Below, in pieces: positions 52,835 through 60,684 of a stretch of DNA of 64,000 bases. The position numbers and the translations under genes are program-made. The notes beneath the pieces are model-generated. The model had not been told where the DNA came from, made no database searches, and saw only the letters and a list, made by a program, of their open reading frames with translations. The first letter of the stretch is position 1; each line of letters begins with the position of its first letter. This stretch comes from Pseudonocardia autotrophica. GTDB lineage: Bacteria > Actinomycetota > Actinomycetes > Mycobacteriales > Pseudonocardiaceae. The stretch lies in contig NZ_JNYD01000019.1 of assembly GCF_000717175.1 (NCBI RefSeq), positions 186,001-250,000 of the forward strand, read 5' to 3'.

Positions 52835-53410
52835 TCAGACCTGCAGGAAGACCGTCTCCCGGTCGCCCTGCAGGTGGATGTCGAAGCGGTACTCCGCCTC
52901 CCCGACCTTCTCGGCGACCAGCGTGTCCCGCCGCTCGGCCGGCACGGCGGCGAGGAGCGGGTCGGCGTCGTTGCCGGGCTGGCCGGCGAGGTAGATCCGG
53001 GTGACGACGCGGTCGAGCAGGCCGCGCGCGAACACCGACACGTCGAGGTGCGGCGCCTCCTGGGCCTCGGTGTCCAGCGCCGGCAACGCGCCGGGCAGCA
53101 CGGTCCGGACGCTCCAGCGGCCCGTCTCGTCCGTGCAGCTGCGCCCGAAGCCGAGGAAGCCCGGGACGGAGGGCTCGACGGCCCCGCGCGGGTCGTCGGG
53201 GTGGGCGAAGCGGCCGTCCGGGTCGGCCTGCCAGGTCTCGATCAGCCCGTCGGTGATCGGCACGCCGGCGCCGTCGTAGACGATCCCGGAGATCACGATC
53301 TCGCCCGGGGTGCCGGGCGGAACGACGTCGGCGCCCTTCGGCCAGTCCAGCCCGAGCCGCAGGTACGGCCCGACGGTCTGGGACGGCGTCAGCGGCAGCT
53401 GCTCACTCAT
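52835..53410 (-). CDS. pcaG: Protocatechuate 3,4-dioxygenase, alpha subunit
   Basis: A 191-residue alpha subunit. LTPSQTVGPYLRLGL at the start, GVPITDGLIETWQADPDGRFAHPDD in the middle and LDVSVFARGLLDRVVTRIYLAGQPGNDADP later are the family landmarks. The alpha chain lacks the iron ligands and builds the active-site wall with PcaH. Together they cleave protocatechuate between the hydroxyls to 3-carboxymuconate. Its ATG overlaps the pcaH stop by 8 bases. No other beta-ketoadipate genes are in the window. Confidence 0.95.
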   Translation of the reverse strand: MSEQLPLTPSQTVGPYLRLGLDWPKGADVVPPGTPGEIVISGIVYDGAGVPITDGLIETWQADPDGRFAHPDDPRGAVEPSVPGFLGFGRSCTDETGRWSVRTVLPGALPALDTEAQEAPHLDVSVFARGLLDRVVTRIYLAGQPGNDADPLLAAVPAERRDTLVAEKVGEAEYRFDIHLQGDRETVFLQV

Positions 53411-54113
53411 GGGGCTCCTCGAACGGGGTCTGCTCGCGGCCGCGCAGCACGATGTCCCAGCGATAGGACAGCGCCCACTCGGGCTGGGTGGTGTCCATGT
53501 CGAAGGTCGAGATCATCCGCTCCCGGGCGCCCTCCGGCGCCGACCGGAAGATCGGGTCGAACGCGAACAGCGGGTCCTCGGGGAAGTACATCTGCGTCAC
53601 GAGCCGCTGGGTGAAGGCCCGCCCGAACAGCGAGAAGTGGATGTGGGCCGGCCGCCAGGCGTTGTGGTGGTTGCCCCACGGGTAGGCGCCGGGCTTGATC
53701 GTGGTGAACGAGTACTCGCCGAGCGAGTTCGTGACCACACGGCCGCCGCCGGAGAAGTTGGGGTCCAGCGGGGCGGGCCAGTTGTCGCGCTTGTGCGCGT
53801 AGCGGCCGGCGGCGTTGGCCTGCCAGACCTCCACCAGCGTGTCCGGGACCGGGCGGCCGTCGGAGTCGAGCACGCGGCCGGACACGGTGATCCGCTGGCC
53901 GAGGGGCTCGCCCTCGTGCTGGCGGGTCAGGTCGTGGTCGTTCGGCCCGATCTCGCCGACGAGCAGCGGGCCGGTGACCTCGGTCAACCGCTGCGGGACG
54001 ACGATCGGCCGCTGCGTCGGGGCCCGCAGCCCGGTGCTCTTGTACCCCGCGAAGTCCAGCGGCGGGTGGGTGTCCCTCGGCTGCAGGTAGGGCCGGGGAT
54101 GGGCCAGGGTCAT
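53403..54113 (-). CDS. pcaH: Protocatechuate 3,4-dioxygenase, beta subunit
   Basis: A 236-residue beta subunit with the non-haem Fe(III) ligands in place: a tyrosine in AAGRYAHKRD, a tyrosine in KPGAYPWGNHHNAWR and two histidines in RPAHIHFSLFG. GEPLGQRITVSGRVLDSDGRPVPDTLVEVWQANA is the common beta-sandwich entry. First gene of pcaHG, divergent from an IclR-type regulator across 119 bp that carry a likely operator at 54206. Confidence 0.96.
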   Translation of the reverse strand: MTLAHPRPYLQPRDTHPPLDFAGYKSTGLRAPTQRPIVVPQRLTEVTGPLLVGEIGPNDHDLTRQHEGEPLGQRITVSGRVLDSDGRPVPDTLVEVWQANAAGRYAHKRDNWPAPLDPNFSGGGRVVTNSLGEYSFTTIKPGAYPWGNHHNAWRPAHIHFSLFGRAFTQRLVTQMYFPEDPLFAFDPIFRSAPEGARERMISTFDMDTTQPEWALSYRWDIVLRGREQTPFEEPHE

Positions 54114-54205
54114 CGATCGCTCCTCTCCGAGCGTCTCGCTGCACGGTGCCTGTCGGCGCGTCGCCCAGCACTGTGGGGCACGGAGCCCTCACCGCTCGAC
54201 CAGCC

Positions 54206-54220
54206 TTCCGTTGTGCGGAA
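54206..54220. promoter_or_regulatory. Putative IclR-type operator between pcaH and its regulator gene
   Basis: TTCCG-ttgtg-CGGAA, a perfect 5-bp inverted repeat with 5-nt spacer and the form of palindromes bound by IclR-family proteins. It lies between the divergent starts of pcaH (54113) and the regulator (54233), 12 bp upstream of the chosen regulator start. Confidence 0.55.
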
Positions 54221-54232
54221 GAATGCCCGCTC

Positions 54233-54991
54233 GTGGCGGGCAGGTCGACGGTGACGGCGCGGGTCCTCGACGTCCTCGGGGCCTTCACCGCAGCCACCCC
54301 GGAGCTCTCCCTCACCGAGATCAGCAGGCGTACCGGGCTCCCCCTCACCACGACCCATCGGCTCGTCGGCGAGCTGGCCGCGTGGGGCGCGCTCGAGCGC
54401 GGCGAGGGCGGGCTCTACCGGGTGGGGCTGCGGCTCTGGGAGGTGGGTGCGCTGGCCCCGCGCGGGCTCGGGCTGCGCGAGCGGGCGATGCCGTACCTCG
54501 AGGACCTGCACGAGGTCACCCGGGAGAACGTCCAGCTCGCCGTGCTCGACGGCGCCGAGGTCGTCTACGTCGAGCGGCTCGCGGCCCGGGACGCGGTGAG
54601 CATCCGGTCGCGCGCCGGGTCCCGGTTGCCGGCGACGGCCACGGGCGTCGGGCTGGCGCTGCTCGCGCACGCCGACCCCGAGCACGTCGAGAAGGTGCTG
54701 GCGGCGCCCTTCCGCCGCTTCACGGAGCGGACGCTGACCGAGCCGGACCGGGTGCGGCACCTCCTGGGGGAGGTCCGCCGCACCGGCGTGGCGATCAGCG
54801 AGCAGCAGATCGAGATGGTCTCCCAGTCGGTCGGGGCGCCGATCCGGGCGGGCCAGGGCCGGGTCGTCGCCGCACTGTCCATCGTGGTCCCGATCGAGGC
54901 GAACCCGCACGCCTACGTGCCCGCGGTGCTGGCCGCCGCGCGCGGCATCTCGCGGGCCCTCGGCGCGTCCGCACTCGCCACGCAGCCGTGA
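54233..54991 (+). CDS. IclR-family regulator, probably of pcaHG
   Basis: A 252-residue regulator: winged helix about 5-65 (TARVLDVLGAFTAATPELSLTEISRRTGLPLTTTHRLVGEL) and IclR effector domain about 75-250 (RENVQLAVLDGAEVVYVERL, LPATATGVGLALLAHA, VSQSVGAPIRAGQGRVVAALSIV). Relatives such as PcaR and PobR bind aromatic acids. GTG 54233 is preferred: an earlier in-frame GTG (54146) would place the likely operator inside the gene and add residues with no domain match. The ligand is probably protocatechuate or a ring-cleavage product. Confidence 0.88.
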   Translation: MAGRSTVTARVLDVLGAFTAATPELSLTEISRRTGLPLTTTHRLVGELAAWGALERGEGGLYRVGLRLWEVGALAPRGLGLRERAMPYLEDLHEVTRENVQLAVLDGAEVVYVERLAARDAVSIRSRAGSRLPATATGVGLALLAHADPEHVEKVLAAPFRRFTERTLTEPDRVRHLLGEVRRTGVAISEQQIEMVSQSVGAPIRAGQGRVVAALSIVVPIEANPHAYVPAVLAAARGISRALGASALATQP

Positions 54992-55040
54992 CCCCGTCCG
55001 GGGTTGTGGCGCGCTGGGTGAAGGCGCAACGATCGCCGGC

Positions 55041-56039
55041 ATGGACGTGGTGGAGTACCGGCCGACGCGTGACCAGTACGTCTGGACCTTCGGCGGGGTG
55101 GCGCCGTCGCACCGGATCACGCCGGGCACGCTGCTGCGGCTCTGGACCGAGGACGCCTTCTCCGGGCGGCTGACCTCCACGAGCGACCGCCCCAGCGCCG
55201 TGCTGAACATGGCCGAGGTCAACCCCCAGACCGGCCCGTTCTTCGTCGAGGGCGCGGAGCCGGGCGACACGCTCGCGCTGCACTTCGTCGACATGACGCC
55301 GGCGCGGGACTGGGGCGCGTCGTCGACGATCCCGTTCTTCGGCGCGCTCTCCACCACCGAGCGCACCGCGCTGCTGCACGACCCGCTGCCCGAGCGGACC
55401 TGGATCTACGAGCTCGACCGGGCGCGGGGCGTCGTCCGTTTCGCGGCGCAGAGCGTCGACCTGGAGCTCGAGCTGCCGTGCAACCCGATGCTGGGCACGG
55501 TCGGCGTGGCCCCGGCAGGGCGCGAGGTGCGGTCGAGCCTGGTGCCGGACCTGTTCGGCGGCAACATGGACACGCCGGAGATGAAGCCGGGCGTGACCTG
55601 CTACCTGGGAGTCAACGTCGAGGGTGCGCTCTTCTCGGTCGGCGACGGGCACTACCGCCAGGGCGAGGGCGAGAGCTGCGGCACCGCCGTCGAGGGCGCC
55701 ATGGACGTCACGCTGATCGTCGAGCTGATCAAGGACACGCCGACGGTCTGGCCGCGGATCGAGTCGGACACGCACTACACCGTCGTCGGCTCGGCCCGGC
55801 CGTTGGAGGACGCCTGGCGGGCCAGCCAGATCGGCATGATCGCCTGGCTGGGCGAGCTGTACGGGCTGGACCGGCTCGACGCCTACCAGCTGCTCACCCA
55901 GATCTCCGAGTCGCCGCTGGCCAACGTGGTCGACACGAACTACAGCGCGGTCACCAAGATCGCCAAGAACCTCCTGCCCGCCGGGTCGGCGTACGGGGGC
56001 ATGCACGCCCACCTGCGCGACACGGCCCGCACGATCTAG
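55041..56039 (+). CDS. Acetamidase/formamidase family protein
   Basis: A 332-residue protein of the FmdA/AmdA fold: SHRITPGTLLRLWTEDAF, NPQTGPFFVEGAEPGDTLALHFVDM, CNPMLGTVGVAP, GGNMDTPEMKPGVTCYLGVNVEGALFSVGDGHYRQGEGE and the catalytic-region EGAMDVTLIVELI. The family hydrolyses short amides to ammonia and the acid using a metal. It starts a plus-strand run with an SDR and an epoxide hydrolase directly behind it (11- and 4-bp gaps); a common aromatic or xenobiotic pathway with pcaHG is possible. Confidence 0.9.
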   Translation: MDVVEYRPTRDQYVWTFGGVAPSHRITPGTLLRLWTEDAFSGRLTSTSDRPSAVLNMAEVNPQTGPFFVEGAEPGDTLALHFVDMTPARDWGASSTIPFFGALSTTERTALLHDPLPERTWIYELDRARGVVRFAAQSVDLELELPCNPMLGTVGVAPAGREVRSSLVPDLFGGNMDTPEMKPGVTCYLGVNVEGALFSVGDGHYRQGEGESCGTAVEGAMDVTLIVELIKDTPTVWPRIESDTHYTVVGSARPLEDAWRASQIGMIAWLGELYGLDRLDAYQLLTQISESPLANVVDTNYSAVTKIAKNLLPAGSAYGGMHAHLRDTARTI

Positions 56040-56050
56040 AGGAGAGACGC

Positions 56051-56794
56051 GTGGACCTGCAGCTCAGCGGCCGGAAGGCCCTGGTCACCGGCGGGACGAA
56101 GGGGATCGGCGGCGCCGTCGTCGACCTCCTGGTGGAAGAGGGCGCCACGGTCGCCTTCTGCGCCCGCAACGCCGACGAGGTGGCGGCCAAGGCGAAGGCG
56201 ACCGGGGCGAGCGGCCGGGCCCTGGACGTCGCCGACGCGGAGGCCCTCACCGCCTGGGTGCGCGACGAGGGCGAGGCAAGCGGGATCGACATCGTGATCG
56301 CCAACGTCAGCGCCCTGGCCATCGGGCCGGGCGAGGAGAACTGGAAGAACTCCTTCGAGGTCGACCTGATGCACACGGTGCGGATGGTCGAGGCGGCGAT
56401 GCCGTACCTCGAGAAGAGCGACGTGCCGGCGATCGTCGCGGTGTCGAGCGTGTCCGGGCGCGAGGCGGACTTCGCCGGCGGCTCCTACGGCGTGATGAAG
56501 GCCGCGATCGTGCACTACATGTCCGGGCTCGCCTTCACCCTCGCTGCCAAGGGCATCCGCGCCAACGCGGTCTCCCCCGGCAACGTCTACTTCGACGGCG
56601 GGGTCTGGCAGAACATCGAGCGCACGCAGCCGGAGTTCTTCGCCGAGGCCATGGGGTTGAACCCGACGGGCCGGATGGGAACGCCCGAGGAGACCGCCTA
56701 CGCCGTCGTCATGCTGGCGAGCCCGCGCGCGAGCCGGATCAGCGGGACCAATCTGGTGGCCGACGGCGCCCTCACACGCGGCGTGCAACTGTAG
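56051..56794 (+). CDS. SDR-family oxidoreductase
   Basis: A 247-residue short-chain dehydrogenase from GTG 56051, preceded by GAGGAGAG. TGGTKGIGGAV binds the nucleotide, IANVSALAIG replaces the usual NNAG, and the catalytic serine and YxxxK lie in VAVSSVSGREADFAGGSYGVMKAA. The replacement of NNAG by ANVSA is a recurring variant in a catabolic SDR subgroup. Substrate unknown; the amidase and epoxide-hydrolase neighbours suggest use in a catabolic sequence. Confidence 0.9.
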   Translation: MDLQLSGRKALVTGGTKGIGGAVVDLLVEEGATVAFCARNADEVAAKAKATGASGRALDVADAEALTAWVRDEGEASGIDIVIANVSALAIGPGEENWKNSFEVDLMHTVRMVEAAMPYLEKSDVPAIVAVSSVSGREADFAGGSYGVMKAAIVHYMSGLAFTLAAKGIRANAVSPGNVYFDGGVWQNIERTQPEFFAEAMGLNPTGRMGTPEETAYAVVMLASPRASRISGTNLVADGALTRGVQL

Positions 56795-56798
56795 GGCC

Positions 56799-57932
56799 GT
56801 GCGCGACTTCCGCATCGACGTCCCCGAGGCCGACCTCGACGACCTGCGCGACCGGCTCCGCCGCACCCGCTGGCCGGAGCCGGCCACGGTCGGCGGCTGG
56901 ACGCAGGGCGTGCCGCTCGACTACGCGAAGGAGCTCGTCGCGTACTGGGCGGACGAGTACGACTGGCGGCGCTGCGAGGCCGAGCTGAACTCGTACCCGC
57001 AGTTCACGACGGGTCTCGACGGCGGCGGCGACGACACCGTCGAGGTGCACTTCCTGCACGTCCGGTCCCCGCACGAGAACGCCCTGCCGCTGATCCTCAC
57101 GCACGGCTGGCCGGGGTCGGTGATCGAGTACGTCGGGCTGATCGACGCGCTGACCAAGCCGGAGGACCCCGCCGACGCCTTCCACGTCGTCATCCCGTCG
57201 CTGCCCGGTTTCGGGTTCAGCGGCAAGCCCTCGGTGTCCGGGTGGGGCGTCGAGCGGATCGCGACCGCGTGGGCGCAGCTGATGGACCGCCTCGGCTACG
57301 ACCGCTACGGCGCGCAGGGCGGCGACTGGGGCTCGATGATCACCGCCGCCCTGGGTACCGGGATGCCCGAGGCCCTCGCCGGCATCCACCTCACGATGCC
57401 GCTGGCCGAGGCCCCGCCCCAGGACGAGCGCCGCTCCCTCTCCCGCGAGGAGAAGGAGGCGCTGATGTTCGCCAAGCGCTTCAAGGTCACGGGCACCGGC
57501 TACTCGGCCGAGCAGTCCACCCGGCCGCAGACGCTGGGCTATGGGCTCACCGACTCGCCCGTCGGGCAGGCGTGCTGGATCGTCGAGAAGTTCTGGGACT
57601 GGACGGACTGCGCCGGGCACCCGGAGAACACGATCCCGCGGGACCGCCTGCTGGACAACGTGATGATCTACTGGCTCACCGCGAGCGCCGCCTCCAGCGC
57701 GCGGCTGTACTGGGAGAGCTTCCGCAAACCCCGCATGGACACTGTGGAGGTGCCGACCGGCGCCACGGTGTTCCCGCACGAGATGAGCCGGCTGCCGCGG
57801 CACTGGCTCGAGCGCCGGTTCACCGACCTGCGGCACTTCTCGCACCCGGTGGCGGGCGGGCACTTCGCGTCCCTGGAGCAGCCGGAGACCTTCGTCGACG
57901 AGGTGCGGACCTTCTTCCGGATGGTGCGCTGA
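56799..57932 (+). CDS. Epoxide hydrolase (EHN-type)
   Basis: A 377-residue enzyme with the N-terminal EHN lid region (1-105, RIDVPEADLDDLRDRLRRTRWPEP, WTQGVPLDYAKELVAYWADEYDWRR) and an alpha/beta hydrolase core: oxyanion HGWPGSVIEYV, nucleophile aspartate in QGGDWGSMI, and the histidine in GGHFASLEQPE. It opens epoxides to diols without cofactor. GTG 56799 starts 4 bp after the SDR stop, so the two are cotranscribed. Confidence 0.92.
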   Translation: MRDFRIDVPEADLDDLRDRLRRTRWPEPATVGGWTQGVPLDYAKELVAYWADEYDWRRCEAELNSYPQFTTGLDGGGDDTVEVHFLHVRSPHENALPLILTHGWPGSVIEYVGLIDALTKPEDPADAFHVVIPSLPGFGFSGKPSVSGWGVERIATAWAQLMDRLGYDRYGAQGGDWGSMITAALGTGMPEALAGIHLTMPLAEAPPQDERRSLSREEKEALMFAKRFKVTGTGYSAEQSTRPQTLGYGLTDSPVGQACWIVEKFWDWTDCAGHPENTIPRDRLLDNVMIYWLTASAASSARLYWESFRKPRMDTVEVPTGATVFPHEMSRLPRHWLERRFTDLRHFSHPVAGGHFASLEQPETFVDEVRTFFRMVR

Positions 57933-58380
57933 CCGAGCGTGGTCGGTAGCGGTCCGGTTGCGCACGTTCGAGTGAGTCGATCTTCCTGACGAAACCTCGC
58001 GCCGGGCGACGTGCTCCGGATCTTTCGACTCGCCCGCGGGTGCCGGCACACCCGCCGGGACGTGACACCTCCCGTCGACGGCCTGTGCGAGCAACCTCCG
58101 GGGTGTGAGACCGCGCCGTATCGGTCGTGTCGACGCTCGAGGCGGCCGGCGGGGGGTGGGACCTCGCCCTGCGGTTGTGCCGGGCGACCTGGGCGGCCGA
58201 ACGAGCCGCGAGACTTCCGGCGCCTCTACCCGCCCCGATCGACGCACCTCGGCGGACCGCCGCGCCCGCGCTCACGCGCGCCACACCCGTTCGAGCGCCG
58301 CGCACCCCTTCGAACACGACGCTTCCCGCCGAGCACCCCCGCACCCGCCGAGCACGACGCTTCGAGCGCTGCGCCGCCGA
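57933..58380. other. 448-bp intergenic region without convincing gene
   Basis: It lies between the convergent epoxide hydrolase and FIST genes. The open frames here are arginine/proline/alanine-rich shadows with no domain, start context or conserved look. A small sequence echo, (c)cgagcacgacgcttc and cgaacacgacgcttc near 58311-58365, is the only repeat seen. It may be a degraded gene; I see no identifiable remnant. Confidence 0.6.
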
Positions 58381-59550
58381 CTACTCGAACGCCAGCACCG
58401 AGGCGGTGAAGCTGTGGAGGTGGTTCCGCCCACCCACCGGCCCGATCTCCCCGGCGGCGAAGAACCCGGCGACCGGGATCTCGCCGAGCTCGGTCCGGAC
58501 GATCCGCGGGTCGTGGTCGGCGTCGGGGAACATGCCCGCGCCGCGGCCGTTGCACGAGAACAGCAGCGCGCCGCGGACCTGCGGGAGATCGTCGAGCAGG
58601 TGGGCGAGGTCCTCGCCCGCGCCGGCGGCGTCGCGCACCTGGAAGCGCACGGTCCGTCCGACCTCGACGACGTCGCCGACCGCCACCGCGCCCGCCTCCG
58701 GGTCGATGCCCATCACGCCACGGATGAGGAAGTCGCCGCGGCCGTGCTCGTCGGCGTACTCGTCCATCGCGACGCCCAGATGCAGGGCCTGCGCCGCCTG
58801 GTGCCGCTCCTCCGGCGGCAGCGCCTGGACGATCGCGCCGAGCTTCGCGTAGGCCTGCTCGCCGGCCAGCTCCAGCAGAAGGTTCGCCTCCGCCGCGGTC
58901 ACGATCATCGGCGGCCCGATCGGGCGGCAGCCCTGGCTCACCACGGTCCGGACCCCGGCACCCCGGCCGATCAGCACGCCGGCCGCGCCGCCGTCGAGCA
59001 CCTCGCCGTCGAGTACGAGTCGGTTGCCGCCGGGCGCCGCGCCGACGCTCGCCAGCCCGCCCATCAACGGCAGGCCCGGGAGCAGCTCGGCGGACCGCTC
59101 GAGGTAGCCGCCGACCGGGAACGAGAACGGGTCGACCAGCAGGATCGCCGCCTCCGCGGCGGCTGCGGCCGCCGCGGGTGGCGTGCCGGTGACCTCGATG
59201 CCACCGGAACTGCGCCGCGCGCCGAGCCGGAACGTGTCGAGCGGGACGCCGGGCAGGGCCGCGGCGAACACCGAGACCGACGGTTCCTGCTCGACGCCGC
59301 GCCCGTCGGCGATCACGCCGTGGGCGGTCGTGCCGATCGCGGCACGGGCGCCCGCCATCTCCATGGCGCGCACGGCGGCCGCGGCCGCCGCGTCGGGATC
59401 GCCGCCGCGCCCGGTGGCCACGAAGACCACCAGCAGATCGGGTGCGCGCCCCTCGAAACCGGCCAGCGCCTCTGCGGTCGCGACCTCCGCGGCTCCGCGG
59501 AGATCGGGACCGACGGCCAGGCCGTCGCCGAAGATCCTGCCGTCGTCCAC
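58381..59550 (-). CDS. FIST domain sensory protein
   Basis: A 389-residue protein with FIST N (about 15-215) and FIST C (about 220-360) domains: LVVFVATGRGGDPDAAA, GTTAHGVIADGRGVE, LMGGLASVGAAPGG, the C-terminal GALLFSCNGRGAGMF and GEIPVAGFFAAGEIGPVGGRNHLHSFTASVLAFE. FIST domains are thought to bind small ligands such as amino acids; no output domain is attached. Three in-frame GTGs compete; GGGGGAGG sits 8 nt before GTG 59550, which I prefer to 59559 and 59571. Confidence 0.87.
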   Translation of the reverse strand: MDDGRIFGDGLAVGPDLRGAAEVATAEALAGFEGRAPDLLVVFVATGRGGDPDAAAAAAVRAMEMAGARAAIGTTAHGVIADGRGVEQEPSVSVFAAALPGVPLDTFRLGARRSSGGIEVTGTPPAAAAAAAEAAILLVDPFSFPVGGYLERSAELLPGLPLMGGLASVGAAPGGNRLVLDGEVLDGGAAGVLIGRGAGVRTVVSQGCRPIGPPMIVTAAEANLLLELAGEQAYAKLGAIVQALPPEERHQAAQALHLGVAMDEYADEHGRGDFLIRGVMGIDPEAGAVAVGDVVEVGRTVRFQVRDAAGAGEDLAHLLDDLPQVRGALLFSCNGRGAGMFPDADHDPRIVRTELGEIPVAGFFAAGEIGPVGGRNHLHSFTASVLAFE

Positions 59551-59654
59551 GTCGTCCACCTCCCCCGCCACCGCGGGGAGCGCCGGTGGCGACGCAGGAA
59601 TCGTCGCAGGTCCGGGGCAGCGCGACCAGCCGGTCCGACACGGAAACGGAACGA

Positions 59655-59690
59655 CGAGAGGGCCGCCGGACGTGCCGGACGGCCCTCTCG
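59655..59690. terminator. Strong hairpin inside the divergent FIST-sodA gap
   Basis: Arms CGAGAGGGCCG (59655-59665) and CGGCCCTCTCG (59680-59690) pair perfectly, with an inner CCGG/CCGG extension. The 300-bp gap (59551-59850) lies between two divergent starts, an odd place for a terminator; it may end an unseen short transcript or antisense RNA. The right part (about 59750-59850) is less GC-rich and should hold the superoxide dismutase promoter. No ORF in the gap is convincing. Confidence 0.6.
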
Positions 59691-59850
59691 TGGCGCACGG
59701 ATGTCGAGCTGCCAGAACGATCACCTACGCCGGGGTCCGCATCGGGCGGACGCGGATCACTCTATCGCAGATGACTTCGACCTGCGAAGAAGTTGCAACA
59801 AGGGATAGCGTCGATCACGACCGACCCCGACACGGAACGGAGCACCCCTC

Positions 59851-60453
59851 GTGGCCCAGTACACGCTGCCCGACCTGCCCTACGACTACGGCGCCCTCGC
59901 CCCGCACATCGCGCCGGAGATCATGGAGCTGCACCACTCCAAGCACCACAACACGTACGTCACCGCCCTCAACGGCGTCCTCGACAAGCTCGCGGAGGCA
60001 CGCGCCGGCGGGAACTTCGACGCGATCGTCGGGCTGGAGAAGACGCTGGCGTTCAACCTCGGTGGCCACGTGAACCACTCGGCGTTCTGGCAGAACCTCT
60101 CCCCCGAGGGCGGCGACAAGCCGGACGGCGAGCTCGCCGCGGCGCTCGACGAGGACTTCGGCTCGTTCGACGCCTTCCAGGCCCACTTCACGGCCGCGGC
60201 CACCACGATCCAGGGCTCCGGCTGGGCGATCCTCGGCTGGGACCAGCTCGGGAAGCGACTCCTGGTGCACCAGCTCTACGACCAGCAGTCCCAGCTGCCG
60301 GCCGGCCAGGTCCCGATCGTGCTGCTGGACATGTGGGAGCACGCCTTCTACCTGCAGTACAAGAACGTCAAGCCGGACTACGTCAAGGCGTGGTGGAACG
60401 TCGTGAACTGGGCGGACGCGCAGCAGCGCTTCGCCGCCGCCCGGGCGAGCTGA
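59851..60453 (+). CDS. sodA: Superoxide dismutase, Fe/Mn type
   Basis: A 200-residue Fe/Mn superoxide dismutase. The metal ligands are two histidines ([10 protein letters not shown] and [10 protein letters not shown] regions) plus the aspartate and histidine of [22 protein letters not shown] contains the active-site tryptophan region. It dismutates superoxide in the cytosol. GTG 59851 follows CGGAGC. A hairpin terminator starts 6 bp after the stop. Whether Fe or Mn is used cannot be read with certainty. Confidence 0.96.
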   Translation: MAQYTLPDLPYDYGALAPHIAPEIMELHHSKHHNTYVTALNGVLDKLAEARAGGNFDAIVGLEKTLAFNLGGHVNHSAFWQNLSPEGGDKPDGELAAALDEDFGSFDAFQAHFTAAATTIQGSGWAILGWDQLGKRLLVHQLYDQQSQLPAGQVPIVLLDMWEHAFYLQYKNVKPDYVKAWWNVVNWADAQQRFAAARAS

Positions 60454-60459
60454 GCCGCC

Positions 60460-60489
60460 GGGCCGGGCCCGCACCCCCGGGCCCGGCCC
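60460..60489 (+). terminator. Terminator hairpin after sodA
   Basis: Perfect 12-bp arms GGGCCGGGCCCG (60460-60471) and CGGGCCCGGCCC (60478-60489) with a 6-nt loop, 6 bp after the sodA stop. Confidence 0.78.
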
Positions 60490-60524
60490 CGTATCACGGG
60501 AACCCACACCCCGACTCGCCGGAG

Positions 60525-60676
60525 GCCGGAACTCCCGCCTCGCGGTGCCGGAACTCCCGACTCGCGGTGCCACAACTCCCGACTCGCGGTGCCACAACTC
60601 CCGACTCGCGGTGCCAGAACTCCCGACTCGCGGTGCCAGAACTCCCGACTCGCGGTGCCGGAGCCCGACTCGCGGT
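60525..60676. repeat. 22-bp tandem repeat between convergent sodA and cinA
   Basis: Seven head-to-tail copies of GCC(G/A)(G/C)AACTCCCGACTCGCGGT end at 60546, 60568, 60590, 60612, 60634, 60656 and 60676: five exact 22-bp steps, then one 20-bp step with a shortened unit. The first copy has GCCTCG instead of GACTCG. Variation is confined mainly to positions 4-5 (GG, CA, AG). It ends 8 bp before the cinA stop codon. No coding capacity is evident; it behaves like a minisatellite. Confidence 0.88.
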
Positions 60677-60684
60677 GCCGGGAC

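Noticed and set aside
57820..58409. Open frames on both strands in the 57933-58380 gap
   Set aside because: No start context, no domain, and Arg/Pro-rich composition; they overlap flanking genes in wrong frames.
60525..60676. CRISPR array considered for the regular short repeats
   Set aside because: The 22-bp units are directly adjacent with no unique spacers, and no cas genes are nearby.
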